This document shows positions 54,146 to 63,694 of a stretch of 64,000 bases of DNA, piece after piece (position 1 is the stretch's first letter; each line of letters starts with the position of its first letter). The DNA comes from Adiantum capillus-veneris. Lineage: Eukaryota > Streptophyta > Polypodiopsida > Polypodiales > Pteridaceae. The stretch covers positions 79,856,912 to 79,920,911 of the forward strand of contig CM043963.1 of assembly GCA_014529385.2 (NCBI GenBank), given 5' to 3'. The notes beneath the pieces were generated by a model. That model was given only the letters and a program-made list of their open reading frames with translations. It was not told where the DNA came from and did no database searches. Made by a program: the position numbers and the translations under genes.

Positions 54146-54222
54146 GTCTCCAGGTCTCCCTAGAGGTCAAAAAAGATGAATGTCATTTGTTATTTTGCAT
54201 TTCAGTTGTTATTAACCTGAAA

Positions 54223-54489
54223 TTATAGTGTGATCACGTCATTTTGAAATCCCTGGAAGCGAGATAATGTCTTGAAAGCATAGGTTGCAGTATTCCCCTC
54301 TTGTGACATTTCATTGTGGAAGATTAGGATGGGTGCCTCACATAGACTAGGAAGATATTGTCCTAAAGTTGCATCCCTGCCAAGGAACTGTCTTCTTTGA
54401 TGACGACGAATAAAGTCCTCCTTTTCAACAATCCATGACTGCAAACAAAATAAGTGTGTGGATGTGAGAGAGAGAGAGACATATATCGG

Positions 54490-54521
<32 letters not shown>

Positions 54522-54898
54522 AGGATGTTATACCATGAAACTGTCATCTTGAAAAAAAAGCTCATTGTTCCATAGGTTGACTGATCGGGTTGACTCCTAT
54601 ACTGGTCGCTTAAACCAATCCTCCATATCCTGATTACTAGTTGATGGCTTGAGATTATTTCAAATAGTTTGAAATGTGGCTTCATTAGGAAGGATTTCTT
54701 TATACTTTTTTGCCTTTTCAAAGAACAATTTAAGGCAGTCCAGTGGGTTACTGGAGATCTCCATTTCCTCGTTGTCACTATTGTCATCTAAAACAAATCC
54801 ATTCCTCTCCTCCTGATACTTGGAGATAGTGGCCAGTGCAAAGTCCTCCCGCAAACAAAAAATACTTTGCATATTATGAAGGAAAATGTATGACCTAT
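54223..54898 (-). pseudogene. Fragment of an unrecognised spliced gene, truncated by RE4
   Basis: Right exon (54,898 down to about 54,534): NRSYIFLHNMQSIFCLRED, FALATISKYQEERNGFVLD, acidic DNSDNEEMEISS, CLKLFFEKAKKYKEILPNEA; stops at about 54,661 and 54,611. An intron follows (donor GTATAAC, acceptor TTTGTTTGCAG at about 54,440) containing a 39-base C tract on this strand. Left exon (54,439-54,223): WIVEKEDFIRRHQRRQFLGR, LPSLCEAPILIFHNEMSQEG, ending ...FQNDVITL-stop. No family recognised. RE4 inserted at its right side; the rest would lie beyond the window. Confidence 0.5.
54491..54529. repeat. 39-bp poly(G) homopolymer
   Basis: Uninterrupted G run on the plus strand, inside the intron of the gene fragment. 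Confidence 0.97.
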
Positions 54899-55095
54899 TG
54901 AGGCGGTCCGGGGCGGGCAACAAGAAGAGCGGCCTCTACACACCCTTCGAGGCTCTCGTGCTGCTCAATTGGGGCTGGGGCAAGCACAATCATAGACAAC
55001 AACAACCCATAGCAAGCACAATCAGAGACAATTGGGGCTCGGGCAAGCACAATCAGAGACAACAACAACCCACAGCCAGAAAACAAACAAGAAAA

Positions 55096-55127
55096 GGGGC
55101 ACCACCTAGTTGTAGATGCGAACTAGG
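55096..55127 (-). other. Conserved U5 hairpin plus PBS-like 9-mer (RE4)
   Basis: Element strand: CCTAGTT, loop CGCATCTAC, AACTAGG, then TGGTGCCCC. Confidence 0.65.
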
Positions 55128-55795
55128 ATGCACGTGATATCTCCTTGTACTCAAACGCACAAAGAGAGGGGAATGCAAGATAGCCACACACACCAAACAC
55201 AAACATTCACCACGCCAGAGAGAGGCAAAGAGCACAAATCAACTTGAGCAACTCAGTCTTAGCCTTAAAGACTAGATGCACACAAAGCTTGATGAGAAAT
55301 AGAGAGACAACACAAAACTTGACCTTGTTGCCAATACACAAATTGTCTTAGGGTCACGGGAGCCCTCTCACCGAGCACCCTCTTACAATTGACCTTTTAG
55401 GCAAACAATTCAACAAGCCCTCAAACCACCAAGCATGAAATGGCACAACAAACTTCAAGGACAATATACCTTCAACCACCTGATGAGCCAACTTATCAAG
55501 TCAATTTGGAGAGAAGAGTCGTAGTTGCAGCATACAATTGCACGCACCCAAAACTATAAATCTTATTTATGCACAAGAGTAGGCTACAAGTGTGATGAAG
55601 AGTATGGCATCACTCCACTCCTCTAGATGGCATAACTAACTTCAAGCTTCTCCATGCACCTATGTGTAGTGATGGAATAGAGCACTCACAATGCACACAC
55701 TCTACACAACTAGGCTTGAAGAGTGGTGTGTTATGTGTTGAGAATGGTGTGGTGTAGTGTGATCATGTGATGATTTACAAGGGAGAGAAGGGCTC

Positions 55796-55803
55796 TATTT
55801 ATA
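55796..55803 (-). promoter_or_regulatory. RE4 3' LTR TATA box
   Basis: CCTATAAATAGAGCC on the minus strand. Confidence 0.6.
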
Positions 55804-56792
55804 GGTTTTAGAAGCCCCGATTAGGATTAGACCTAATCAAGTTTATTTAAAGAAATAAAAGATTATGCATATTTTATTTTTTAAAATGAGGGTGGGTCTC
55901 TCTTATCCTTTGAGTCACATGGATGTGGGCTCAAGGGAAGAGAATTATTGAGGATGAAAGGAGAGAGGATTGAGTGAATAATTTGGGAGTGCCTACTCTA
56001 GTAGAGGGTGCATTTTACAATAAGGTTAGTGGTTAGTAGTTAATAATTATCACTACAAAATATTTACAAAATCATTCACCAAATGGTGAGATATATGATG
56101 AGAAAAGTTAGAGAAGAGATAAGCTTCTAAAGCAAGGTTGAAGGTTGGAGAAGTTGACATTCACCTCTTTACATCACCGGTAGAAGAAACGGTCAGCATG
56201 GCGAAGTAGCGCGTGTCGACGAAGCTATGTTATCTTCAAATCTTGGAAAGTTCATGATAAAAGCCTTCATTTGCAGAGGTTAACCTTGGATTTTTGATGA
56301 TTTTTTGAAGTTCTTTACAAAGATGAGGAGGGTATGGTAATATGGACATATATGTAGAGAGAAAGGGGAGCACCTAGGGGTGTAGAAATGGAGAATGAAA
56401 GCTATGGAGGTGTGAGAGAAGTGGCAATGGTGAAGAGGGTGAATTAGGACATGGGAGTTGCAGGTTTGGGAGTGGGAAGGAGAGGGAGGAGTGTGTAAGA
56501 GTGAGTAGGTGTGTGGAAGGTTGAGAGAAATAGGAAGATTTTTTGGGTGTATGAGGTGGCAGTTTTGAAGTCGGCCATAAATTTCATGTAAAATCACCCT
56601 TGACTTCAAAATTTCTGAAAAACTTATGGAAAATACTTCAGATCCCGAGCTACGTTTTGTCTTTTTGAAGTATCCTCAAATTCGGATCATAAGAAGGTGT
56701 CAAAATTCGAGCAAAAAGTTGTCCCTGCAGCACCTAATAAAGCTTGAAGTGGGCCACTATTTGATTCTTTTTCCTTTGTAGTCTTTGAAGTG

Positions 56793-56805
56793 AGCCCCCC
56801 ATACA
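56793..56805 (-). promoter_or_regulatory. RE4 polypurine tract
   Basis: ATGTATGGGGGGC on the minus strand at the LTR edge. Confidence 0.55.
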
Positions 56806-58224
56806 TCAAACATGACCTAACATTGCCAAGGAGCTTGCACACATGTATGGTATAGGATAAGTATCAAATATAATATATACTTGTGGGGTAAGAAGATAGG
56901 CTTCCCATGCGGCTTCTTCTCCTTGTACCACCTTTCCATGAAGTCGCATTGTTGGAATGTTGAGCTCAATGGGTTGCAAAGCTTCTTGACCATAGACAAG
57001 GTGGAAAGGTGTGAACTCTGTTGCTTCCTTGTAGGTAGTCCGATAGGCCCACAATGCTCCATCCAAGAAGTCATCCCATAGCTTTGTCTTGTTCTTTACC
57101 ATCTTCTGGATGATTCCTAAAATGATACCATTAGCCTTCTCTACCAAACCATTTGACTAAGGGTAGTAGGGTGTGCTATGCCGATGTAGAATGTGAAGCT
57201 CATCACAAACTTCCGTGAGCAAGCCCTTCCTAAACCCTGGACCATTATCAGAAACAATCTCCAAAGGTGTGCCAAATCTGTAACAAATGTGAATGTACAC
57301 AAACTTGCTAACTGTCCTCTCATTCACTCTTGCCACACTTTGAGCTTCTACCTGCCTAGTCATGTAGTCTATAGCCACCAAGATATACAATTTTCCATTT
57401 TTAGTCCTGGGCAATGGACCCATAGCATCAATGCCCCATTTTTCAAATGGACCATTTGCAAGGACTAACTGACGTGGACCATGTAACAGATGCTTGTTTC
57501 CATTAATCTGACAATTGTGGCAGCTTTTACACCAATGTTGAACATCAATGTGCAAGCTTGGACAAACATATTCGGCAACCAAAATCTTTTCTGCAGTGAG
57601 TTCCTGTGCAAAATGATCACCACACGCTTCCTCATGCAAACCTTCAAGAATGGCTGGAATCTCCTTGGTTGGTATTCTCCTACAAACTTGATCTTTTCCC
57701 CTTTGGTAAAGGGCACCTTCCAAAAACAAATATGAACTCGCCTTCTTAATGAGCCTCCGCTTTTGAGCCTTTGCGAAGCCCTTTGGAAACTCGCCATCTA
57801 AAATGTAGCTCACAATGGGAGCCAATGACTCCATCCCTTGGTACCTTGGTTGCTTAATCACTGTTGCTGCCATAATGACCTGCACTTCACTCTCAACACA
57901 TGCAACTGCTTTTTGTGCAAGTAAATCTGCATCTTCATTTTGTTTCCTAGGGATATGATATAGTTGCACTTCTTCAAATTGATTAAACAACCTACGAATG
58001 ACATGAAATTTTGTCCTTAGGTTTTCATTCTTGCATGCCCAAATGCCTAAAATCTGCTTCCTAATGAGAAGTGCATCTCCCTTTACCATGAGACGTCGTA
58101 TACCTTGGCCAATGCACATTTTTAAACCATGAAGTAGTGTGTCGTATTCTGCTTCATTGTTGCTAGTTGAACCTGGTAGATTGACCTTCTCTTTCATGAC
58201 CACCTCTCCACTTGGGTTGAGCAA
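56806..58224 (-). pseudogene. RE4 second RNase H and integrase
   Basis: One frame with a TAG at 57,157 in the PYYP(stop)SNGLVEKANG block. RNase H: NNEAEYDTLLHGL and KGDALLIRKQ (its FFDGAF start lies before a TGA at 58,258). Integrase: zinc finger HEEACGDHFAQ and CKSCHNCQ, core GIDAMGPLPR, VSDNGPGF, then GLVEKANG with the catalytic Glu and ALWAYRTTYKEATEFTPFHL. The C-terminal domain is cut short near 56,806, directly at the polypurine tract, so this integrase lacks the longer tail of RE2. Confidence 0.88.
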
Positions 58225-58257
58225 TACTAGCCCTCCCCCTCATTTTCCTGTGACTCG

Positions 58258-58871
58258 TCAAAAAGCTCCATCAAAGAACAAGTTTAAAGCATTAGGAATA
58301 CTTTTAGGTCGTGGCAATGGTAAGGTCTTTACCTCACGCACCTTAATTTCCTTCTCATGTACCTTATAGGTGAGAATCCCTGCCAATTGTGCACGCACAC
58401 TATTTTCTACCTTGAAAGAGTATTGAAACTCTTGCAACTCCATAATCCACTTCGAGATCCTAGTACTAAGATTCATTTGAGATGACACCCAAGGGAACAA
58501 ATTTTTTGCACCAGTGAGAATTACAAAAGGTTTTGGTAGCAGGTAGGATCTAAACTTTCTCACTGCAAAAATGAGAGAAAGCATCATGGGTTCTGCTTCT
58601 GTGTAGCCTCTCTCCAAAGCATTCAAGACCCTACTAGCAAAGTAGATGGGTCGCATCCTGGTACTGTGGGGATCTTGTTGTAGCAAAATCGTACCAATTG
58701 TTTCTTTCCCAACACTAGAGCTAACAAAGAATGTGTACTCCCAACAAGGAGGCATGAGTGTTGGTAGCTCTGACAAAATGACTTTATGTTACAAAAGTAC
58801 TCTTCAAGCTCATCAGACCATGCAAATTCTACTTGTTGTGTCAACTTTTGCAAAGGATGAAGCAACTCCTA
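58258..58871 (-). pseudogene. RE4 gypsy-type RNase H (degenerate)
   Basis: Two frames joined by a shift near 58,785: LHPLQKLTQQVEFAWSDELE then FFVSSSVGKETIGTILLQQD, MRPIYFASRVLNALERGYTE and KFRSYLLPKPFVILTGAK. The first catalytic Asp position reads S (VSSSVGKE), in line with the degeneration of this domain in Tat elements. A TGA at 58,258 follows FFDGAF, the start of the second RNase H. Confidence 0.85.
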
Positions 58872-60851
58872 AGCTAAGTGAATAAAGCGTGACATATACT
58901 TCACCTTTTGAATGAATGAGATGACCTCTTTGAGATTCTTGGGTGATGGGAGCTCAATAAGAGCCTTTGCCTTTGAAGGATCCACCTCAATTCCTTTATA
59001 GGAAACCTTGTGACCAAGCAAGATCACTTCATCCTCACCTATGTGACACTTTTCGGGGTTGAGTTGACCTCCCATGCCGTAGAGCTTCTTTAAACCTTCT
59101 TCTACCCTTTGTAGAAGCAATGATTTTGAGCTATAAATGCAGAAATCATCAATGAACACCCTAATTGACTTTCCAAAGAATGCTTGAAACACCATGTTCA
59201 TGAAACGTTGGAATGTTGCAGGAGCATTTGTCAGACCAAATGGCATAACTCTAAAAGCATAACAACCCCAAGGAGTGATGAAGGTTGTTTTTAATTGGTC
59301 CTCCAAAGCAATCCGTATTTGAAAGTAGCCTGAGTAGCCATCACACACAGTGTACTTCTCATGACCAGCTACCTCATTCAGTATCTCATCCTGAAATGGG
59401 AGGGGAAAGTGATCTCGTTTTGTTGCCTCATTGAGCGGACGGTAATCCACACACACCCTCCACTTGCCATTTTTCTTAGGAGTGACAACAATGGGAGAGA
59501 CCCACTCTGAATTCTCCACTAGATAAATGAAACTTGCTGCTAGAAGCTTTCTTACCGCCTTGAGTAAAGCCCGCTCCTTGATGACTCCTAGCCTTCGTAG
59601 CTTTTGAGCCTTAGGTGTGGCCTCTGGCTTCAACTCAATTTTGTGTTGAATATCATCTACTCCACGCACATCGGTGTAGTCTTTAGCAAAAATCCTAGGA
59701 AATTTCCTTAGCACACATTTGAACTCCTCTCTTTTGTCCTTTGTAAGTGTTGTAGACAACATACCTTCTAACATTCCTTCATCTTGCACATTTTGGTTCT
59801 CTTGGGAACCTACCTCTTCCAAACCTGGGCAAGAGGTCTCTTGATTGTTTGGCTTAAACCTTACCCCCATGACTTCGATGGAAGACTCCTCTTCAGTAAT
59901 GCTACCGCTACTTTCTCCTTCTGAAGTGCTATCGGTCCAGCCTTCCTCCATCTCACTTTGAGATGATTCTTCATGGAGCTCCTCTTGGCGTTGCTCCTTC
60001 ATGTCAAAGACAACCTTCTTATGATTGTCATTCTTGCAAATTAATTTTCCAGTTTCCCAATCCTGCAAACCTCGCATTTTCATTAGCCATGGTCTTCTTA
60101 GGATAAATGGATAACCACTTCCCTTGGTCGACATAACATAAAAATCCACCGCCTTCTTAATGCCAAAGGCCTCTACAAATTTTTTTTCACAAATGCCTAC
60201 ACACCTAGCTTTGCTATCGTTTGCCATCTTCACTTTGATTTCAGGTGTCTCATGGATGTGTAGGCCTAGTCTTTGCATGAGTCCCTTTGTCATGATGTAA
60301 ATTTGTGCACCCCCATCCACTAGACCTTTCCTAACCAATCTTCCTTTGATGTAACAATCTAGCATAGGTGTAATATCCTCATTCATTTTAGCATGTGCAA
60401 TTTTTACAACAGGAACACTCTCTTTTATCTTTCTCCTAGTGCTAACTGCCTTCCTTAAATCCCTCCTAACTTGTGGGAATAATGCAAGAAACTGAGGCCA
60501 TGAGATATCAGGACCCTTACCTCTCATGTCTTCTAGTAGGTTGTATGGAGCCATACCATGTCCAAGAGGGAAGTCTTGGAGATTGATACGACGTCGAATC
60601 CTCTTAGCTTCCTTGGTCTGCTTTGCCTTCTTTTCTCGTCCATGGTCACTTTGTGATGTAACCCCTTCTTTCTCCTTACCTTTTCCTCGGCCACACTTAA
60701 TGCCATTTGCTTCCATGTCAACCTCTCTTGAATTTTTCACCTCTACCACATGCACATTTGGGTTTGGCAAAGGTGGAACTCCTTCCACTCCTTGTGGAGG
60801 TGGTCTTGCTCCATTTGGCCTTTGTAGAAGCCGTGGTTCCTTCACCTGCAT
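58869..60851 (-). pseudogene. RE4 protease and reverse transcriptase
   Basis: A 660-codon open stretch: Pro-rich start, Lys/Arg-rich segment, FPLGHGMAPYNLLEDMRGKG, protease with LVDGGAQIYIM and FILRRPWLMKM (G replaced by R in the ILGRPWL signature), acidic Ser/Glu linker (SEGESSGSITEEESS), then RT with SPIVVTPKKNGKWRVCVDY, MPFGLTNAPATFQ and FIDDFCIYSSK, ending at a TAG at 58,869. Gag overlaps its start in another frame (60,718-60,851) because of an indel near 60,850; RE2 has no shift there, so it is probably damage and not programmed. Confidence 0.92.
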
Positions 60852-61698
60852 TCATCACCGGGTAATTCAAGTTAGGTCTCCCTGGCTCCCCACGGGACCA
60901 AGGACAATTATACATCCCATGTCCAGACTCACCACAATTCCAACATTGCAAGACTCTCCTAGGTCGTGGATCTCGCTCTTCAGACTTCTTTGCTTGTCCC
61001 TTTGGACCTACAGCTTGTGCAAGGTGAATTGACAGGCTGCTTAAAGATTCATTTAACTTCTCAATCACTTCCGCCATTACCTCAGGAAGCTCCTTAGATG
61101 TTGATGCTTGTGACTTACCTTTGGGTCTAAGACCTTCTAGTGGAACCTCCCCCCTTAAGCACTTGAGTTTCCTATATTTCTCAGCAGCCCTAGTTTCAGC
61201 TGCATCAAAGGTAGCAGGTGCACCCGCCTCAACTTTTACCTTAAGGTCAGGAAAGAGTCCGGCTATGAACCTCTCCTTCTTTAGAAATTCTGCACCATCA
61301 CCAGGGTTAGCAACATTTCGTATCCATAGAGCCCAAAGACGTAGAAACTCTTGCTTATACAAGTTGTAGTCATCTAAGTCTTTTTGCTTATGAGAAACAA
61401 TGTCTTGCCATAATTTCTGAGTGTTTTGGGGATCAAAGAAGTATTTCTTGAAACGATTCAAAAATTCCGTGTAATTCTCCTTAACTTCCTCAGGCAAAGA
61501 GTCAAACCAAGTGCTAGCATCTTTCCTAAGGACTACCTCAAACATTTCTACACGTTCGTGATCAGTTACTATCCTCTTGATACGGCAAGACATTTTGAAA
61601 TTTGCTAAGAATAATTCTGCAGCCTCCCCAGGCTCTCCAAAGAACAAGGGGTAGCCACTCATTTGCCTAGTTGTATCCATGTTGCTGGTTTTACTCAA
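60718..61698 (-). CDS. RE4 Gag
   Basis: 326 codons. MSGYPLFFGEPGEAAELFLA, MFEVVLRKDASTWFDSLPEE, FLNRFKKYFFDPQNTQKLWQ, FLKKERFIAGLFPDLKVKVE, then a CCHC knuckle CWNCGESGHGMYNC near residue 260. The frame after NLNYPVMN is altered by the shift near 60,850. The start lies 45 bp after leader ORF B. The capsid half is open and undamaged. Confidence 0.87.
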   Translation of the reverse strand: MSKTSNMDTTRQMSGYPLFFGEPGEAAELFLANFKMSCRIKRIVTDHERVEMFEVVLRKDASTWFDSLPEEVKENYTEFLNRFKKYFFDPQNTQKLWQDIVSHKQKDLDDYNLYKQEFLRLWALWIRNVANPGDGAEFLKKERFIAGLFPDLKVKVEAGAPATFDAAETRAAEKYRKLKCLRGEVPLEGLRPKGKSQASTSKELPEVMAEVIEKLNESLSSLSIHLAQAVGPKGQAKKSEERDPRPRRVLQCWNCGESGHGMYNCPWSRGEPGRPNLNYPVMNAGEGTTASTKAKWSKTTSTRSGRSSTFAKPKCACGRGEKFKRG

Positions 61699-61743
61699 AA
61701 ATTTCTTTGTCTTTTTTTATTTTTTATTTTGCAAAATCAAATT

Positions 61744-61956
61744 TCAAAGTAGAATGAAAATGTAAACGTCAAAGCTTAGATCGTAGCAAATCAATGGCAA
61801 AATGAACGGATTGACTGAGGCATTGATAGTCGCTACTTGCCTAGGTTCAAACATACGACGGAAAACACGTTGAAATTGTAACTTTGTGCCAACTATTACA
61901 TGCACATCTTGTCTAGACAAAGGAATGAATGTATGATACAAGTCCTCTTGATTCAT
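61744..61956 (-). CDS. RE4 leader ORF copy B (70 aa)
   Basis: The diverged second copy of the conserved leader ORF: FQRVFRRMFEPRQVATINAS, PFILPLICYDLSFDVYIFIL and stop. It starts 8 bp after the stop of copy A (61,965-61,967) and ends 45 bp before Gag. Similarity to the other leaders is clear in the MF, ILPLI, SFDV and terminal hydrophobic residues. Confidence 0.65.
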   Translation of the reverse strand: MNQEDLYHTFIPLSRQDVHVIVGTKLQFQRVFRRMFEPRQVATINASVNPFILPLICYDLSFDVYIFILL

Positions 61957-61964
61957 TAACCTAG

Positions 61965-63527
61965 CTAAAACAAGATAAACACATGTACATCAAAAGAGAC
62001 ATTATAGTCTACAAGTGGGAGTATAATAGGATTTGGAGATTGTAGAATATCTCTTAACACTAGGTTGGTAACCTAACAGGACATAAAAGTGTCCTTTCAG
62101 GGTTTTGAAAAAAACCTCCAAAACCATAGTAGATCCACTCATTTTGTAAAATCCTTTCATGAGGTTATAGTTCAAGGCCTACTACACATGGAAAAAATAA
62201 GAAACTTGTAAAATTTCTCATCTTTTGGTCACACCAAGCCTCCAAAGTTGATGGATCAGTACATTTTCATCAAAACAGTCATTTCTTACGTTTTGTTGCA
62301 TAAAAATTAGATTAGGGATTTTTGTAGGACTTGAGATAAATTCCCTAGTTAACTTCAATGGGTTGGTGATGAGAACATATGATTGCTTCTCACTCACTAT
62401 TTTTTGTTTTGCCAAAAGAAATAGGTACAAAAAAGTTGAATTTTTACTATTTTGCAAACCTATCATCAATGTTTCTATAGCCATGCTCAATAAAAATAAT
62501 ATATGCATGTTTTCTTAGTTCCCTATTGTCCTTTAGGTTCATAAGGAGCCATGGAGCATGTCAAAAGAATAATACATCTCTTACCAAGGGGAATCTTGGG
62601 GACAAAGATGAAGTGATAAATACAGCAAACATGAAAAAACTGGGTTTAACATTATGAGTTGTAGAATTTCATAGAAACTATTCAATATCTAGCCAAATTT
62701 GATCCTTATGACTAGATATGGTTACTACGTACAAAATGCATGTAGTTGTCACAAGAAACTAACAATATTGAAAAAGTTATACTTGATATACTAGAATGTT
62801 TCGTTTTCTTCTATAATTGAAAAAATCAACCATCGTTGTCTACTATGCAAAATAGGGTATTAGGTGTCCCAAAACTCAAGGAATATTAGCTTTATGTTAC
62901 AATATGTGACATTGAAAAATCAAAACTGCATTTGGATATCATGAAAGCCACCAAAAAAATCATGGAAGAGCTAAAATTGGCTAAAACACAGGATTTGATA
63001 ATTTTTGTAATTTGGTCATAACTTACAACTCTAACATTTATTTCTCCCTAGAAGCATCAGGACATGTTGAGGACTACTAAAGATAGTTCTCCAGCATTAT
63101 AGACCTCACAAACATGAATTCTAGAGTGGTATAGTTGCAAAAAGTTGAAAAAAGCCAAAAACAGGACCCGTTTTTTCACACAGTTTAGGTTGTGAAATGT
63201 TGTGCAAGGACAAGGTTAAAGATGGAATTGATATTCCAAAAAAATGTCGAGTTTTTTTCAGCTCATGAGACAACTTTCTAGATAGATAGCACCTCAAAAT
63301 CCATTTTGAAAATCTTCACATAATTCAAGGAAAATGGTCACTTAACAGGACATAAAAGTGTCCCATTACCAACCTAGTGTTAATGCTTTAGCACCAAAGA
63401 GGAATACAATACGTTGTTGAAAAAATATTTTTCTATCAATGCGAACATTTATCCTAATCCCTTGCACCCAATGAAACTGATGAAATTGAATTGCATGAGC
63501 AGGATTAGGAGGTGGTAGATTGTTCAT
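61965..63527 (-). pseudogene. RE4 leader ORF copy A, split by transposon T3
   Basis: From ATG at 63,525-63,527: MNNLPPPNPAHAIQFHQFHW, RINVRIDRKIFFQQRIVFLF, GAKA (48 codons) up to the T3 insertion at 63,384. Beyond T3, from 62,057 down, the frame continues LRDILQSPNPIILPLVDYNV, SFDVHVFILF and TAG at 61,965. The two halves are in register across a single TTAA, so T3 alone interrupts an otherwise open 78-aa ORF very like the RE1 leader (IFFQQRIVFMFG...LREIL...SFDVHVFVLI). Confidence 0.75.
62058..63379. mobile_element. T3: 1,322-bp non-autonomous DNA transposon with TTAA target duplication
   Basis: Left end CACTAGGTTGGTAA, right end TTACCAACCTAGTG (14-bp perfect inverted repeat), flanked by TTAA at 62,054-62,057 and 63,380-63,383. 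Just inside both ends AACAGGACATAAAAGTGTCC is present in the same orientation. There is no convincing transposase ORF (the longest is 96 codons). TTAA duplications are known for piggyBac and some Sola elements; a TA duplication with a longer repeat cannot be excluded. Confidence 0.85.
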
Positions 63528-63580
63528 GTAAACACAACTAGTTTTTGAAGACTTACCTTGTGTATGCTAACACAACCGCC

Positions 63581-63600
63581 CGTCCTCCATGGGGGCACCA
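63581..63600 (-). promoter_or_regulatory. RE4 primer-binding site
   Basis: TGGTGCCCCCATGGAGGACG on the minus strand, three bases from the LTR end. Confidence 0.7.
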
Positions 63601-63603
63601 ATT

Positions 63604-63694
63604 TGAGGCGGTCCGGCGCGGCCAACAAGAAGAGCGGCCTCTAAACACCCTTCGAGGCTCCCGTGCTGCTCAATTGGGACTGGGGCAAGCTGTA
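63604..63694 (-). repeat. RE4 5' LTR, first 91 bp (U5 end)
   Basis: TGAGGCGGTCCGGCGCGG... matches 54,899-54,990 closely up to GGGGCAAGC, then similarity stops abruptly at TGTAAGG. Confidence 0.85.

Larger units (their letters stand above)
42467..54178 (+). mobile_element. T2: large hAT-type DNA transposon carrying RING and kinase genes (11.7 kb with inserted solo LTR)
   Basis: An open hAT transposase lies on the plus strand. At both ends similar GC-rich blocks point inward: left CGTAGAACCGGCGGGAC... (42,488) and right, reverse complement, CGTAGCCCGCCGGGCTAA... (54,141), each followed by a TATA box (42,619 and 54,058). Between them on the minus strand are a coiled-coil/RING gene, a protein kinase gene and a 175-bp satellite. 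An 8-bp AATGTCAT occurs just outside both ends. The inclusion of the minus-strand genes rests on the mirrored ends. The solo LTR at 50,756-53,426 is a later insertion. Confidence 0.6.
54899..56793 (-). repeat. RE4 3' LTR
   Basis: Inner U5 end TGAGGCGGTCC matches 63,604 onward; the outer boundary is placed by the adjoining polypurine tract and is approximate. Minus-strand TATAAATA at 55,796-55,803 and hairpin at 55,096-55,127. Contains GA/AG-rich repeats near 56,440-56,530. Confidence 0.85.
54899..63694 (-). mobile_element. RE4: Ty3/gypsy Tat-like LTR retrotransposon, right LTR truncated
   Basis: Left LTR 54,899-~56,793, then leftward-reading integrase, dual RNase H, RT, protease, Gag, two leader ORFs, PBS and the first 91 bp of the right LTR (63,604-63,694), which then breaks into unrelated DNA starting TGTAAGG. 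The U5 parts of the two LTRs match closely. The polyprotein has stops (58,869; 58,258 and a second nearby; 57,157) and frameshifts (near 60,850 and 58,785). It contains the nested transposon T3. Its U5 end is shared with the solo LTR. Confidence 0.92.

Noticed and set aside
60718-60851. Programmed frameshift between Gag and Pol in RE4
   Set aside because: The related RE2 keeps Gag and protease in one frame here and no slippery site was seen, so an indel is the simpler explanation.
62058-63379. T3 as a CACTA (En/Spm) element
   Set aside because: The ends start CACTA, but CACTA elements make 3-bp duplications; the bases flanking are TTAA on both sides, and no 3-bp direct repeat fits.
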